From an uncultured Methylophaga sp. (GTDB taxonomy: Bacteria; Pseudomonadota; Gammaproteobacteria; Nitrosococcales; Methylophagaceae): a stretch of 6,125 nucleotides of DNA. Where the stretch lies: assembly GCA_947631375.1 (NCBI GenBank), contig CANRLD010000109.1:1-6125 (forward strand), read 5' to 3'. Shown piece after piece: positions 1 through 5,677 of the stretch. The first letter of the stretch is position 1. The number at the start of each line of letters is the position of its first letter. Under the pieces are notes generated by a model. That model ran no database searches and had not been told where the DNA came from. It saw nothing but the letters and a program-made list of their open reading frames with translations. The translations under genes and the position numbers were made by a program.

Positions 1-201
1 TATAAAGGTCGGGTTGGCATTTACCAGGTGATGCCAGTATCTGAAGCGATGGGACGACTGATTATGGAAGGTGGCAACTCAATCCAGTTAGCCGATCAGG
101 CGAAAACGGAAGGCATTGCTGACTTGCGCACTTCAGGACTCAGGAAAGTGATGACCGGCTTAACCAGCCTTGAAGAAATTAACCGCGTGATTAAGGAGTA
201 A
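1..201 (+). CDS. pilB: Type IV pilus extension ATPase PilB, C-terminal fragment (5' end outside window)
   Basis: The window opens in frame inside this gene; 66 codons plus TAA remain of a protein usually near 570 residues. PilB is the cytoplasmic hexameric GspE/PulE-family ATPase that powers pilin polymerisation at the inner-membrane platform protein PilC. The fragment begins YKGRVGIYQVMPVSE, the conserved stretch at the start of the C-terminal tail of PilB/GspE proteins. It continues through a conserved LRTSGL motif (residues about 47-52) and ends SLEEINRVIKE, also typical of PilB. The Walker and Asp/His boxes and the tetracysteine zinc motif would lie upstream and cannot be checked. The last codons (AAG GAG) double as the ribosome binding site of pilC, which starts 2 bases after the stop. 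Identification rests on the tail plus the pilC-pilD context and is secure. Confidence 0.93.
   Translation, partial: YKGRVGIYQVMPVSEAMGRLIMEGGNSIQLADQAKTEGIADLRTSGLRKVMTGLTSLEEINRVIKE
193..198 (+). promoter_or_regulatory. Ribosome binding site of pilC, embedded in the pilB 3' end
   Basis: AAGGAG lies 5 bases before the GTG at 204. It forms the last two sense codons of pilB (Lys-Glu), so pilC translation initiates right where pilB translation ends. It is what decides the GTG start, since no suitable ATG lies nearby in this frame. Confidence 0.8.
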
Positions 202-203
202 CC

Positions 204-1439
204 GTGGCCACAGCAAGTAAACGGAAAAAAGCCGAGCTGCCGGTACTGTATTTGTGGCAAGGAACCAATAAAGCCGGTCGGCGCGTCAAAGGTGAGCAAG
301 CAGGTGAGAGTGTTCAAGCCGTACGCGCAGATTTGCGCCGACAAGGTATTCTGCCTGGCAAAGTTCGGCGTAAACCCAAAGATTTATTTGCCCCGCGCAA
401 ACCCAAGATAAAACCGTCGCATATTGCTATTTTCAGCCGGATGCTGGCGACGATGATGTCATCAGGGGTGCCGATGATGCAGTCGCTACAAATCATTGGT
501 GAAGGCCATGAAAACGCCAGTATGCAGCAAATGATTCTACTCATTAAGGCCGATGTGGAATCAGGGACAAGTCTGGCGGAATCGCTGGCCAAGTTTCCGC
601 TACATTTTGATGATCTCTATGTCAGTCTGGTTCATGCCGGCGAACAATCCGGCACATTGGAAGCCCTGTTACATGAAATTGCCACCTATCAGGAAAAAAC
701 TGAAGCACTGAAATCAAAAATCAAAAAAGCACTGGTTTACCCTACCGCGATTCTAGTGGTTGCTTTTATTGTCACCGCCATTCTGATGATATTCGTCATC
801 CCGCAGTTTCAGGAGTTGTTTACTGGATTTGGAGCTGATTTACCTGGCCTGACCAAGCTGGTTATCAGCATTTCAGAAGTCTTCCAGAATTACTGGTGGT
901 TAATTTTTGGCAGCATTATCGGCGTGGTAACCAGCTTTATGGCGGCGCGAAAACGTTCGCGTAAGGTGCAGCATTTTATGGATCGAATGCTGTTAAAACT
1001 GCCAGTCATCGGCGACGTATTAACCAAAGGCGCTATCGCGCGGTTTGCCAGAACCTTTTCAGTGATGTTCAAAGCCGGCGTGCCGATGGTCGAAGCCATG
1101 ACCTCGGTTGCCGGCGCCACTGGAAATATTGTCTACAATGAAGCCACGTTGGTGATGCGTGATGATGTCGCAACCGGTACCCAGCTTAATCAAGCTATGA
1201 CCGACACCGAGCTGTTTCCAAATATGGTCATTCAGATGGTTTCTATCGGCGAGGAATCTGGCTCCCTGGACGCCATGCTGGCCAAAGTTGCTGATTTTTT
1301 TGAGCGTGAGGTGGATGACGCCGTAGATAATATGACCGCATTGCTGGAGCCTTTTATTATGGCGTTTTTAGGTGTGCTGATCGGTACGCTGGTGATTGCT
1401 ATGTATCTGCCGATTTTCAAACTCGGCGCGGTTGTCTAG
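204..1439 (+). CDS. pilC: Type IV pilus inner-membrane platform protein PilC
   Basis: 411 residues, close to the usual length of about 405. PilC (GspF/PulF family) is the polytopic inner-membrane platform on which PilB and the retraction ATPase act to add or remove pilins. Two repeated T2SSF domains are visible, roughly residues 73-200 and 275-400. Each carries the family signature: an AGVP/SGVP turn (88-90 and 291-294) and a GEQSG/GEESG motif (146-150 and 349-353). Hydrophobic segments lie at about 181-202, 231-248 and 382-405, giving the expected three membrane passes. The protein ends YLPIFKLGAVV, as in Pseudomonas PilC. The N-terminus is basic and cytoplasmic. The GTG start is supported by AAGGAG 5 bases upstream and by the alignable N-terminus (LYLWQGTNKAG). 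It sits between pilB and pilD, presumably in one operon. No anomalies were seen. Confidence 0.97.
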   Translation: MATASKRKKAELPVLYLWQGTNKAGRRVKGEQAGESVQAVRADLRRQGILPGKVRRKPKDLFAPRKPKIKPSHIAIFSRMLATMMSSGVPMMQSLQIIGEGHENASMQQMILLIKADVESGTSLAESLAKFPLHFDDLYVSLVHAGEQSGTLEALLHEIATYQEKTEALKSKIKKALVYPTAILVVAFIVTAILMIFVIPQFQELFTGFGADLPGLTKLVISISEVFQNYWWLIFGSIIGVVTSFMAARKRSRKVQHFMDRMLLKLPVIGDVLTKGAIARFARTFSVMFKAGVPMVEAMTSVAGATGNIVYNEATLVMRDDVATGTQLNQAMTDTELFPNMVIQMVSIGEESGSLDAMLAKVADFFEREVDDAVDNMTALLEPFIMAFLGVLIGTLVIAMYLPIFKLGAVV

Positions 1440-1443
1440 GCCC

Positions 1444-2313
1444 ATGTCACTTATCTATCTGCTAGAGTCATCCAGCATATTGTTTATCAGCAGTGCGTTT
1501 ATATTAGGCTTGCTGGTCGGCAGTTTTCTTAATGTGGTGATCCATCGACTGCCACTAATAATGCAACGAGAGTGGACGGAGCAATATCATGAGCTGAGTG
1601 GCAGTACGGTTCCGCCAACTGAAAAGCTCACGCTAAGTAAACCACGCTCCCGTTGTCCACATTGTGGTCACGCAATAAACTCTCTGGAAAATATTCCGCT
1701 TGTCAGCTACCTGTTGTTAAAAGGCCGCTGTCATGGCTGCCAGGCACCGATCTCGAAACGCTACCCGCTGGTTGAACTGCTTACGGCGATTATTTCGGCA
1801 TTCGTCGCCTGGCACTTTGGCTTTAGTGTTGCTGCCGGGGGAGCACTGCTGTTCAGTTGGGCCTTAATTGCGCTCATCTTTATTGATATTGATCACCAGT
1901 TATTACCCGACACCATAACGCTGCCATTATTGTGGCTCGGGCTGCTGTTTAATCTATTTACTGTATTTGCCGACATTCATTCAGCAGTTATTGGTGCTAT
2001 TGTCGGCTATCTTTCACTTTGGCTGGTTTATCATGGCTTTCGACTGGTAACCGGCAAAGAAGGCATGGGCTACGGAGATTTCAAGTTACTGGCCGCCTTG
2101 GGTGCCTGGATGGGCTGGCAAGCCTTGCCAATGATTGTTTTATTGTCGTCACTGGTTGGCGCACTGGTTGGCATTAGCTTGATTTTACTGAAAAAACAGA
2201 CTCGGGAAAATCCGATACCCTTCGGTCCCTTTCTGACAGCTGCAGGCTGGCTGGCATTAATCTGGGGCGACACGCTTGTCAGTGGATACCTGCGTTGGAG
2301 TGGACTGAGCTGA
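1444..2313 (+). CDS. pilD: Prepilin peptidase / N-methyltransferase PilD
   Basis: 289 residues, matching the usual 290. PilD is an inner-membrane aspartic protease (GXGD type). It cleaves the short leader of type IV prepilins and type II secretion pseudopilins, then methylates the new N-terminal residue. The N-terminal methylase-like domain has LGLLVGSFLNVVIHRLP (21-37) and the zinc-type cysteine pairs C71/C74 and C96/C99. The peptidase part has FIDIDHQLLPD (146-156) and GMGYGDFK (207-214); D148 and D212 correspond to the catalytic aspartates D149 and D213 of Pseudomonas PilD. Several hydrophobic segments follow the C-rich loop. The ATG at 1444 is chosen because it gives the family N-terminus; an in-frame TTG at 1396 would add 16 non-homologous residues and overlap pilC. 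The gap to pilC is 4 bases and no strong ribosome site is visible, so coupling to pilC is likely. Confidence 0.97.
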   Translation: MSLIYLLESSSILFISSAFILGLLVGSFLNVVIHRLPLIMQREWTEQYHELSGSTVPPTEKLTLSKPRSRCPHCGHAINSLENIPLVSYLLLKGRCHGCQAPISKRYPLVELLTAIISAFVAWHFGFSVAAGGALLFSWALIALIFIDIDHQLLPDTITLPLLWLGLLFNLFTVFADIHSAVIGAIVGYLSLWLVYHGFRLVTGKEGMGYGDFKLLAALGAWMGWQALPMIVLLSSLVGALVGISLILLKKQTRENPIPFGPFLTAAGWLALIWGDTLVSGYLRWSGLS

Positions 2314-2314
2314 T

Positions 2315-2941
2315 ATGGTATTTCGGGTCGGCCTCACCGGAGGCATAGCGTCAGGAAAATCAACCGTATCACAGCTGTTTGCAACACACGGCATTGATAT
2401 CATCGATGCGGATATTATTTCCCGTGAACTCTGTCAGCCAGGAAAAGTCTCTTATCACGCGATTGTGGAGCAGTTCGGTAAACCGTTTTTGCTGGAGGAC
2501 GGACAGTTAAACCGGCCAGCATTACGCGAGTTAATTTTTTCTGATCCACAGGCAAGGCAGCGGTTAGAAAACATTCTGCATCCGGCTATCCGCCAGCAAA
2601 TGTTTCAGCAGTCGGAAACATCCAGCAGTCCATACTGTATTCTGGTCATTCCGCTACTGATTGAAGCGAAGATGCAATCCTCCGTAGATCGTATTCTGGT
2701 GGTGAATGTGGATAATCAGAGTCAATTGTCTCGTTTACAAAAGCGGGATAACCTCTCTGCTACACAAGCCATGCAACAAATCGCCGCACAATTAGGGCCC
2801 GCACAACGATTGCAATATGCAGACGATATCATTGACAATAGTGCCGGTAATGATTCATTGAAATTTCAGGTTAGCCAGCTACATGCGCTATATTGCCAGT
2901 TGGCTGAGACAAAGAAACGGGTATCCGAGTCAGAATGCTGA
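2315..2941 (+). CDS. coaE: Dephospho-CoA kinase CoaE
   Basis: 208 residues, the usual length. CoaE phosphorylates the 3'-hydroxyl of the ribose of dephospho-CoA with ATP, the last step of coenzyme A synthesis in the cytosol. The P-loop is GLTGGIASGKST (6-17). The substrate-binding segment follows at IIDADIISREL (29-39, with D31 and D33), then LHP (88-90), the conserved core strand VIPLLIEA (111-118), the lid-region RD (144-145) and the ADDIIDN motif (169-175). One oddity: where relatives usually have R-x-x-R-L before ADD, this protein has P-A-Q-R-L, so proline 162 replaces the first arginine. The start lies one base after the pilD stop and lacks a strong ribosome site, suggesting translational coupling. 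The pilD-coaE linkage is common in gammaproteobacteria and probably reflects conserved gene order, not shared function. Confidence 0.96.
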   Translation: MVFRVGLTGGIASGKSTVSQLFATHGIDIIDADIISRELCQPGKVSYHAIVEQFGKPFLLEDGQLNRPALRELIFSDPQARQRLENILHPAIRQQMFQQSETSSSPYCILVIPLLIEAKMQSSVDRILVVNVDNQSQLSRLQKRDNLSATQAMQQIAAQLGPAQRLQYADDIIDNSAGNDSLKFQVSQLHALYCQLAETKKRVSESEC

Positions 2942-2965
2942 TCTTAATGACAAACAAAGAATTAT

Positions 2966-3736
2966 ATGTCTGACGTTATCACATACGAACAACCACTGAA
3001 CGAACGCATTCGAACCTTCTTACGGCTAGAGTTCCTGCTGGCACGCGTAGATTATGCTTTGCAGCGTGATGATGAAATGAGTCATCGGGAAGCTATTGAT
3101 GCCATGCTGAGCATATTACTGGTATTTGAACGAGGTGACTTGAAATCAGAGATCAGCAAGGAAGTGGAACGGCTGATTACCAATTTATCTGCTTTGGAAA
3201 ACTCGCCCGGCGTTGATAAAGTCATGCTCGACAGCCTGCTGGCAGAGCTGGATCAAACGCTTGATGCGTTGCAGATCCGCAAATCAACTATCGGCCAGGT
3301 ATTAAAAGAAAATGAATTTCTGTATGCCATCCGCCAGCGTTCGAGCATTCCCGGCGGCACTTGCGATTTCGATTTACCAGCTTATCACTACTGGTTACAG
3401 CACAGCAGCATAGAGCAGCGCAACCAACAGCTGAGCTACTGGTTAGAGCAATTTGTTGCCGTGCGCCGTGCTATCAATATCAGCTTACAGCTCATCCGTG
3501 GCAGTGCAGCGTTCAGCTCTGTTAAAGCCGAAAAAGGCTTTTATCAGCGTGGGCTGGATAGCAGCCTGCCGACACAATTGATTCGAGTGCGTATTGCTAC
3601 CGACACCCCTCATTACCCGGAAATTAGTGGTGGTAAACACCGCTTCACTGTGCGACTTATGACGTTTGATATCAATCAACGTCCTCAACAAATTAATGAA
3701 GATGCAGATTTTCAGCTTAGTTGCTGTGCAATGTAA
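2966..3736 (+). CDS. zapD: Cell division protein ZapD (FtsZ-bundling, formerly YacF)
   Basis: 256 residues against 247 in Escherichia coli. ZapD is a cytoplasmic Z-ring-associated protein that binds the FtsZ C-terminal tail and cross-links filaments. Hallmarks align over the full length: a start like E. coli (EQPLNERIRTFLRLEFL, 8-24), a VFERGDLKSEI segment (53-63), the highly conserved RQRSSIPGGTCDFDLP (123-138), GFYQ (191-194), YPEISGGKHRFTVRLM (217-232) and the C-terminal FQLSCC (249-254). The first two thirds look helical and the last third is beta-rich, as in the known fold. It begins 24 bases after coaE; AAAGA at 2956-2960 is a weak ribosome site. I saw no convincing own promoter in the gap. 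The neighbours coaE and yacG are the same as in E. coli. Confidence 0.96.
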   Translation: MSDVITYEQPLNERIRTFLRLEFLLARVDYALQRDDEMSHREAIDAMLSILLVFERGDLKSEISKEVERLITNLSALENSPGVDKVMLDSLLAELDQTLDALQIRKSTIGQVLKENEFLYAIRQRSSIPGGTCDFDLPAYHYWLQHSSIEQRNQQLSYWLEQFVAVRRAINISLQLIRGSAAFSSVKAEKGFYQRGLDSSLPTQLIRVRIATDTPHYPEISGGKHRFTVRLMTFDINQRPQQINEDADFQLSCCAM

Positions 3737-3738
3737 TT

Positions 3739-3927
3739 ATGGTGTTAACAGTTAATTGTCCGCAATGTGGACGTAAAGTGGAATGGACCGATGCACAACA
3801 ATGGAAACCATTTTGCTGTGAACGATGTAAATTGATCGATCTGGGGGATTGGGCAGCAGGTAATCATCGTATTGCCGGTGAGCCTGTAGCGGATCCTGAC
3901 GATGATGAATCAACTGCAATTCATTAA
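3739..3927 (+). CDS. yacG: DNA gyrase inhibitor YacG (zinc-binding)
   Basis: 62 residues, compared with 65 in Escherichia coli. YacG is a small zinc protein reported to bind the GyrB subunit and block DNA binding by gyrase. The signature is present: CPQCG (7-11) and PFCCERCKLIDLGDWA (25-39), so the zinc ligands should be C7, C10, C26 and C30. C27 is an extra cysteine next to a ligand. The C-terminal tail is acidic (DPDDDES, 52-58), as is usual. The ATG at 3739 is chosen over an upstream in-frame TTG at 3721, because the latter would add six residues of zapD overlap and the family begins close to the first CPxCG. It starts 2 bases after the zapD stop without a recognisable ribosome site. Its stop codon overlaps that of the convergent mutT. 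Confidence 0.95.
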   Translation: MVLTVNCPQCGRKVEWTDAQQWKPFCCERCKLIDLGDWAAGNHRIAGEPVADPDDDESTAIH

Positions 3928-3929
3928 TG
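3922..3929. repeat. Eight-base palindrome carrying both convergent stop codons
   Basis: CATTAATG reads the same on both strands. On the plus strand it supplies the final His codon and TAA of yacG; on the minus strand it supplies the final His codon and TAA of mutT. The two coding regions overlap by 4 bases here, leaving no intergenic space. The flanks do not extend the palindrome, and no GC-rich stem followed by a T-run was seen, so it is not called a terminator. Confidence 0.85.
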
Positions 3930-4325
3930 CTGATACAGCCTTTGCAATCGCTCTATAATCTGCAGATTTGCTTGCGGGAAATCCCTATTTTTCAGCTCGG
4001 CCACTGCGCACCATTCCAGCAGCTGGCCTTCACGCCCCGTTGCCTCACCATGAAACGCTGTTACCAGCCAGACATCCAGCTCGACCGAGCATTCAGCATA
4101 GTCATGCGAGACTTTTATCAGCGGCTCAGCCTGCTCAACGTGTAAACCTACTTCTTCAAGAATTTCCCGTTGCAAAGCCTGCAACGCTGTTTCACCTGCT
4201 TCATACTTTCCGCCGGGAAACTCCCAAAGATTACCTTGATGCTGGTGTGCCTGACGCCTTGCAATCAAGACCTGTTCATCGTTATTTACTACTATGGCAA
4301 CAGCAACTTGCAGACGTTTTTTCAT
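3924..4325 (-). CDS. mutT: 8-oxo-dGTP diphosphatase MutT (Nudix hydrolase)
   Basis: 133 residues from the ATG at 4325; E. coli MutT has 129. It hydrolyses 8-oxo-dGTP to the monophosphate and pyrophosphate, preventing A:T to C:G transversions. The Nudix box G-x5-E-x7-REILEEVGL is complete at residues 39-61, preceded by LWEFPGGK (33-40). The start MKKRLQVAVAIV closely resembles E. coli MKKLQIAVGII. DFPQAN (115-120) places N120 at the position of the 8-oxoguanine-reading asparagine N119 of E. coli, which favours true MutT over another Nudix enzyme. The reading frame is open further upstream to a TTG at 4355, but the ATG fits the family and overlaps the preceding stop as TAATG. It stands alone, without the C-terminal thiamine-phosphate-synthase-like domain fused to MutT in many gammaproteobacteria. 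Confidence 0.94.
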   Translation of the reverse strand: MKKRLQVAVAIVVNNDEQVLIARRQAHQHQGNLWEFPGGKYEAGETALQALQREILEEVGLHVEQAEPLIKVSHDYAECSVELDVWLVTAFHGEATGREGQLLEWCAVAELKNRDFPQANLQIIERLQRLYQH

Positions 4326-4327
4326 TA
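4323..4327 (-). promoter_or_regulatory. TAATG stop/start overlap coupling the zinc-finger gene to mutT
   Basis: On the minus strand the TAA of the zinc-finger gene (4327-4325) shares its last A with the ATG of mutT (4325-4323). The bases just upstream are A-rich with no Shine-Dalgarno sequence, so mutT translation probably depends on ribosomes terminating on the upstream gene. The sharing is seen in the sequence; the coupling is inferred. Confidence 0.7.
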
Positions 4328-4510
4328 TTTTTTCAGCACAAACAATGTGCTGCAATAAGGACAGATCACCTCACCATGTGTCGTAATATCCAGATACACT
4401 CGGGGATGTGCATTCCATAATGTCATGTCTGGCAATGGACAACTCAACGGCAAATCACTTCTGCTAACGTCAACACGCCGCTGTGTACAGGCTTGCTTGT
4501 TCTCAGACAT
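4325..4510 (-). CDS. Small CHCC zinc-finger protein (NDUFS6-like zf-CHCC family), function unknown
   Basis: 61 residues, typical of this small family. It matches the zf-CHCC domain found in the mitochondrial complex I subunit NDUFS6 and in many short proteobacterial proteins. The conserved core is LPLSCPLPDMTLWNAHPRVY (20-39) followed by CPYC (50-53). The expected zinc ligands are C24, H35, C50 and C53, in the order Cys-His-Cys-Cys. A further cysteine, C8, lies in the variable N-terminus. No signal peptide or membrane segment is present. ATG at 4510 has AAGGA nine bases upstream. It lies 17 bases after nadA, and its stop codon overlaps the mutT start, so it is very likely expressed with both. 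I know of no settled bacterial function; a role in Fe-S or respiratory complex maturation would be only an analogy with NDUFS6. It is independent of shadow reading frames because the motif is intact. Confidence 0.87.
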   Translation of the reverse strand: MSENKQACTQRRVDVSRSDLPLSCPLPDMTLWNAHPRVYLDITTHGEVICPYCSTLFVLKK

Positions 4511-4519
4511 GATTGCAGA

Positions 4520-4524
4520 TCCTT
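4520..4524 (-). promoter_or_regulatory. Ribosome binding site of the zinc-finger gene
   Basis: The minus strand reads AAGGA, with 9 bases between it and the ATG at 4510. It sits in the 17-base gap just after the nadA stop codon. It supports the 4510 start and independent translation initiation for this small gene. Confidence 0.65.
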
Positions 4525-4527
4525 ATG

Positions 4528-5640
4528 TTAAATTGGTAACGCCAACATGCGCTCCAGCGCCAGTTTTGCTTCGCTGGCAGTAGCAGCGTCGACAGATACC
4601 TGATTGACCACATGACCTTCCACCAGGTTTTCCAGCACCCACAGCAAATGCTGAGGATCAACGCGAAACATGGTTGAGCACATACAAACGGTTGGCGACA
4701 TAAAGTGAACCGATTTGCCTTCCGCTGCAAAACGCTCATGCAGGCGGTTGACCAAGTTAAGTTCTGTACCTACCAGCCAGCGCGTATTTGGTTCACTGTT
4801 AGCGATGGTGTTAACGATAAATTCAGTAGAGCCAACATAGTCAGATTTTTGACAGACTTCAAAACTGCATTCTGGATGCGAAATAACTTTCGTCTCTGGA
4901 TATTTTTGCAGAAAATTATCAATTTGCTGAGGCTGAAACATTTGGTGCACCGAACAAAAGCCCTTCCACAAGATCATTTTCGCTTTTTTCAGTGCTTCTG
5001 GTGTTAATCCACCAAGCGGCTTATCGAAATCCCAAACAACCATTTCATCAAGTGGGATTCCCATTTTATAGCCGGTGTTGCGACCTAAATGCTGATCAGG
5101 AAAGAACAACACTTTTTCACGCTGGGCAAAAGCCCACTCCAGAACATGCGGCGCATTGGTTGAAGTACAGACTATGCCGCCATGCTTACCACAAAATGAT
5201 TTTAAATCCGCGGCTGAATTGATGTAAGTGATAGGCGTAACCATTTCATCGGGATCGAGCACTTCGCTCATTTCCTGCCAGGCGCGATCCACATTGACCC
5301 GGTTTGCCATATCAGCCATCGAGCAACCTGCCGCCATATCCGGCAAGATCGCGATCTGATCAGGTCGCGACAAAATATCCGCCACTTCAGCCATAAAGTG
5401 CACGCCACAAAAGACAATATATTTTGCATCCGACTCAGCAGCGTTACGCGATAGCTTTAGTGAATCACCAGAATAATCAGCATGTTTAAATACCTCATTA
5501 CGCTGATAATGATGGCCTAAAATCACTAGGTCATCGCCAAGCGCCTGTTTAGCTGCAGCAATCCGCTGATCACAAGTTTCATCATCAATGGAAAAGTACT
5601 GTTCGAACGGAATTGCCGTTGTAGCTAATTTTGTGGCCAT
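4528..5640 (-). CDS. nadA: Quinolinate synthase NadA, Bacillus-like long form
   Basis: 370 residues. NadA is a cytosolic [4Fe-4S] enzyme that condenses iminoaspartate (from NadB) with dihydroxyacetone phosphate to quinolinate, the first committed NAD precursor. Three homologous domains are implied by repeated landmarks: LGHHYQ (41-46) and GDSLKLS (58-64); AGCSMADM (104-111) with YIN (139-141); GFCSVH (227-232), HPEC (255-258) and GST (270-272). Predicted cluster ligands are C106, C229 and C321, matching C110, C230 and C320 of Bacillus subtilis. The C-terminal motif is TVCMCSTMFR (317-326), not the CxxCxxCPWM of E. coli and Pseudomonas, so this is the long, B. subtilis-type subfamily (HAMAP type 3, from memory). 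Ten cysteines in all suggest oxygen sensitivity. The ATG has a strong AAGGAGG five bases upstream. It follows aspS by 37 bases on the same strand. NadB is not in the window. Confidence 0.96.
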   Translation of the reverse strand: MATKLATTAIPFEQYFSIDDETCDQRIAAAKQALGDDLVILGHHYQRNEVFKHADYSGDSLKLSRNAAESDAKYIVFCGVHFMAEVADILSRPDQIAILPDMAAGCSMADMANRVNVDRAWQEMSEVLDPDEMVTPITYINSAADLKSFCGKHGGIVCTSTNAPHVLEWAFAQREKVLFFPDQHLGRNTGYKMGIPLDEMVVWDFDKPLGGLTPEALKKAKMILWKGFCSVHQMFQPQQIDNFLQKYPETKVISHPECSFEVCQKSDYVGSTEFIVNTIANSEPNTRWLVGTELNLVNRLHERFAAEGKSVHFMSPTVCMCSTMFRVDPQHLLWVLENLVEGHVVNQVSVDAATASEAKLALERMLALPI

Positions 5641-5645
5641 TTCGC

Positions 5646-5652
5646 CCTCCTT
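5646..5652 (-). promoter_or_regulatory. Strong ribosome binding site of nadA
   Basis: The minus strand reads AAGGAGG, a near-perfect anti-16S complement, 5 bases before the ATG at 5640. It is the best Shine-Dalgarno in the window. The rest of the 37-base aspS-nadA gap (5641-5677) shows no hairpin and no convincing promoter, so nadA probably depends at least partly on read-through from aspS. Confidence 0.85.
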
Positions 5653-5677
5653 TGTAATTCAGATTTTGTTGCGTTTC

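Noticed and set aside
1396..1443. Sixteen-codon extension of pilD from TTG at 1396
   Set aside because: It would lie inside the pilC 3' end and is not homologous to PilD; the ATG at 1444 gives the expected length of 289 residues.
2893..2927. Possible zapD promoter (TTGCCA followed by TATCCG)
   Set aside because: The spacing is about 23 bases and the -10 match is poor, so it is more likely coding sequence of the coaE 3' end.
3900..3960. Possible bidirectional terminator at the yacG/mutT junction
   Set aside because: Only the 8-base CATTAATG palindrome and a short GAAT/ATTC pairing are present; there is no GC-rich stem or T-run on either strand.
4326..4355. Ten-codon N-terminal extension of mutT starting from TTG at 4355
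   Set aside because: The extension overlaps the zinc-finger gene, uses a rare start codon, and the ATG at 4325 reproduces the family N-terminus MKK-LQ-AV.
3968..4420. A 150-codon plus-strand open frame opposite mutT and the zinc-finger gene
   Set aside because: The minus strand here encodes a complete MutT with a perfect Nudix box and an intact CHCC zinc-finger gene. The plus-strand product is rich in His, Pro and Leu without any recognisable motif, as expected for an antisense shadow.
4503..4739. A 78-codon minus-strand open frame overlapping the nadA 3' end
   Set aside because: It is a frame-shifted reading of nadA; the nadA frame is continuous and carries the conserved CMC ligand motif across the same bases.
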